From assembly GCF_000247695.1 (NCBI RefSeq), contig NW_004624865.1, positions 3,858,882-3,922,881 on the forward strand: DNA of 64,000 nt, given 5' to 3'. Below, piece by piece: positions 63,813 through 64,000 of the stretch. Within the stretch, counting starts at the first letter, position 1, and every line of letters starts with the position of its first letter. The stretch comes from Heterocephalus glaber. Its lineage: Eukaryota > Chordata > Mammalia > Rodentia > Bathyergidae. A model generated the notes under the pieces. That model was not told where the DNA came from, made no database searches, and saw nothing but the letters and a program-made list of their open reading frames with translations. Made by a program: the position numbers and the translations under genes.

Positions 63813-64000
63813 CTATTTCAAAATATAAAGGTATAAGAATCATAAGTTTCCTTTCGTGATAAATTATTTGCCATAATAAAGGGAAATGAGGAACTATGTT
63901 GGCCAAACTGACGAATAGTCCCCAAACTCAGAATCCTCAGAAAAATGAACCTCAGCTTGACTCAGAAAGTGATCTAACTCACTCAAGAAACTCAACATCT

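Noticed and set aside
1..64000. CRISPR arrays, bacterial operons, phage or plasmid genes
   Set aside because: None seen. The window is mammalian nuclear DNA throughout, with no regularly spaced repeat-spacer arrays.

Overview
This is a 64 kb stretch of rodent nuclear DNA with no protein-coding gene that I can recognise. It is mammalian because it carries MIR and L2 fragments, ancient L1 pieces, MaLR (ERVL-MaLR) LTRs and a hAT/Charlie-type DNA transposon relic. It is rodent because it carries many B1 monomers, B1+ID composite SINEs and free tRNA-Ala-derived ID elements. The ID consensus (box A like TTTAGCTCAGTGGTTC, then CCTGCCTCGCAAGC, ending in GGTACCAAAA) is not the mouse/rat type. With the composite SINEs it points to a rodent outside the mouse-rat lineage. 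From memory only, I would favour a hystricognath such as an African mole-rat over a squirrel, at low confidence. Open frames of 60-196 codons occur throughout, but those I examined lie in repeats, in simple sequence or in GC-rich DNA open on both strands, or match nothing I know.

Layout. 0-16 kb: an L1 3' end at the left edge, two MaLR LTRs back to back (1.45-2.27 kb), a repeat-poor GC-richer block (2.3-3.9 kb), an inverted pair of mariner transposase relics (4.6-5.1 kb), several more MaLR LTRs, an ancient L1 (10.2-10.96 kb) and an ID insertion with a clear 15-bp target duplication (13.1 kb). 16-30 kb: L1 3' ends, composite SINEs, L2/MIR fragments, and an old L1 body (23.6-24.9 kb) carrying a head-to-tail pair of ID elements inside one target duplication. 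30-32 kb: the only CpG-island-like segment (30.44-31.24 kb), the best candidate for a promoter or regulatory element. 32-48 kb: old L1 sequence with a nested ID, an (AG)n tract containing a 100-N gap, a well preserved MLT1-type LTR, a long polypyrimidine tract, a hAT relic, a 16-bp tandem repeat and an L2 mosaic interrupted by younger insertions. 48-64 kb: an L1 3' half, possible solo LTRs, a 0.3 kb polypurine tract seeded on a SINE tail, adjacent antisense MaLR LTRs, an AT-rich repeat-poor block (59.3-60.4 kb), further L1 fragments and a doubtful zinc-finger relic near the right end.

Nothing here works together as a pathway or operon. The window reads as intergenic or intronic DNA shaped by layered transposon insertion. 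I see no new biological system. The most useful leads are the CpG island, the inverted mariner pair, the tandem ID insertion, the lineage-specific L1 3' ends and several perfect short inverted repeats. Repeat names come from recall of consensus sequences, not from a search, and boundaries are approximate (about 10-30 bp).
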